Below the pieces are notes generated by a model, which was given only the letters and a program-made list of their open reading frames with translations, did no database searches and had not been told where the DNA came from. A stretch of DNA of 40,684 nt, from contig JAHHRJ010000017.1 in the NCBI GenBank assembly GCA_020025885.1, positions 1-40,684 on the forward strand, read 5' to 3'. A program made the position numbers and the translations under genes. Of the stretch, positions 40,508 to 40,684 are shown piece after piece. The stretch's first letter is position 1, and every line of letters begins with the position of its first letter. This stretch comes from Butyricicoccus sp. (GTDB lineage Bacteria > Bacillota > Clostridia > Oscillospirales > Butyricicoccaceae).

Positions 40508-40545
40508 GTTGGGAAAATTTCAATATTTGATATTAGATTGATGGG

Positions 40546-40600
40546 GGATTAAAAAACCCGAAGCGGTTTTGATTGATGCTTAGAAGCATCGGAGAACGAT
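40546..40600 (-). repeat. Repeat module D, inverted copy
   Basis: The reverse complement of the 24594-24645 module, with the GATGCTTAGAAGCATC hairpin. Confidence 0.65.
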
Positions 40601-40630
40601 CTCGCGGCGGCGAGGGTGCTGCACGCTTCG

Positions 40631-40684
40631 AGGCTGTCAAAGAACTTTGACAGCCTTTCCAGGGGAACCCAGTCCCCCTAGATA
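40631..40684 (-). repeat. Repeat module B, inverted copy (cut by window end)
   Basis: It is identical in kind to the start of the 32063 copy: the 11-bp AGGCTGTCAAAG-type hairpin, then TTTCCAGGGGAACCCAGTCC and further. It runs off the right edge. Confidence 0.8.

Overview
The window looks like a piece of chromosome from a Clostridia-class Firmicute, probably an Oscillospirales gut-type bacterium. This rests on the gene content (rny, fakA with a Gls24/Asp23 partner, nusB with a TsaD-like paralog), AAGGAG-type ribosome binding sites, TTGACA/TATAAT promoters and moderate GC. The genus is not determined.

Layout. 1-2613: a minus-strand polar amino acid ABC importer operon (binding protein, permease, ATPase). 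2691-3450: a cluster of modular non-coding repeats. 3693-5666: a large coiled-coil protein of the YhaN/SMC type whose ATP-binding motifs have all decayed. 5851-7233: murD, minus strand. 7336-7680: the RNase P RNA gene rnpB. 7992-24197: a compact podovirus-like prophage. It has an SOS-type repressor and a Cro-like protein separated by a dense TTCGAA operator array, an SbcC/RecF-like ATPase, a replisome organiser, a late activator-like protein, small and large terminase, portal, a Prp-type cysteine protease, scaffold, an N4-gp56-like capsid protein, connector/tail proteins, a tailspike with an S74 auto-cleaving domain, and an internal or ejection-like protein. No integrase, holin or endolysin is visible, and copies of the host's modular repeats sit at three module boundaries. 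24200-25800: repeats and an AT-rich gene-poor stretch. 25799-27337: rny, minus. 27711-32033: a tightly overlapping operon pgeF - peptide-binding lipoprotein - mnmA - CPBP protease. 32063-32395: a repeat plus a 3' remnant of an IS200/IS605-type tnpB. 32407-35130: pth, fakA and a Gls24/Asp23 gene, minus. 35330-35809: repeats. 36060-38692: lexA-recG behind a promoter carrying an SOS box. 39008-40479: nusB and a TsaD-like paralog. The last 140 bases are repeats again.

The most interesting points are these. (i) A phage-encoded Prp protease lies directly upstream of scaffold and capsid genes whose products both start with the NLxLF type of motif that Prp enzymes recognise. (ii) The YhaN-like protein looks like a catalytically dead ATPase. 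(iii) A repeat system built from interchangeable modules (A, B, C, D and a foldback MITE) is scattered through the whole window, including inside the prophage; one MITE copy splits a C repeat with an apparent TAG/CTAG target duplication. (iv) The CI/Cro switch has promoters overlapped by TTCGAA palindromes, and a perfect LexA-box-like palindrome lies inside the prophage.

All functional calls come from reading motifs and context by eye; no database search was made.
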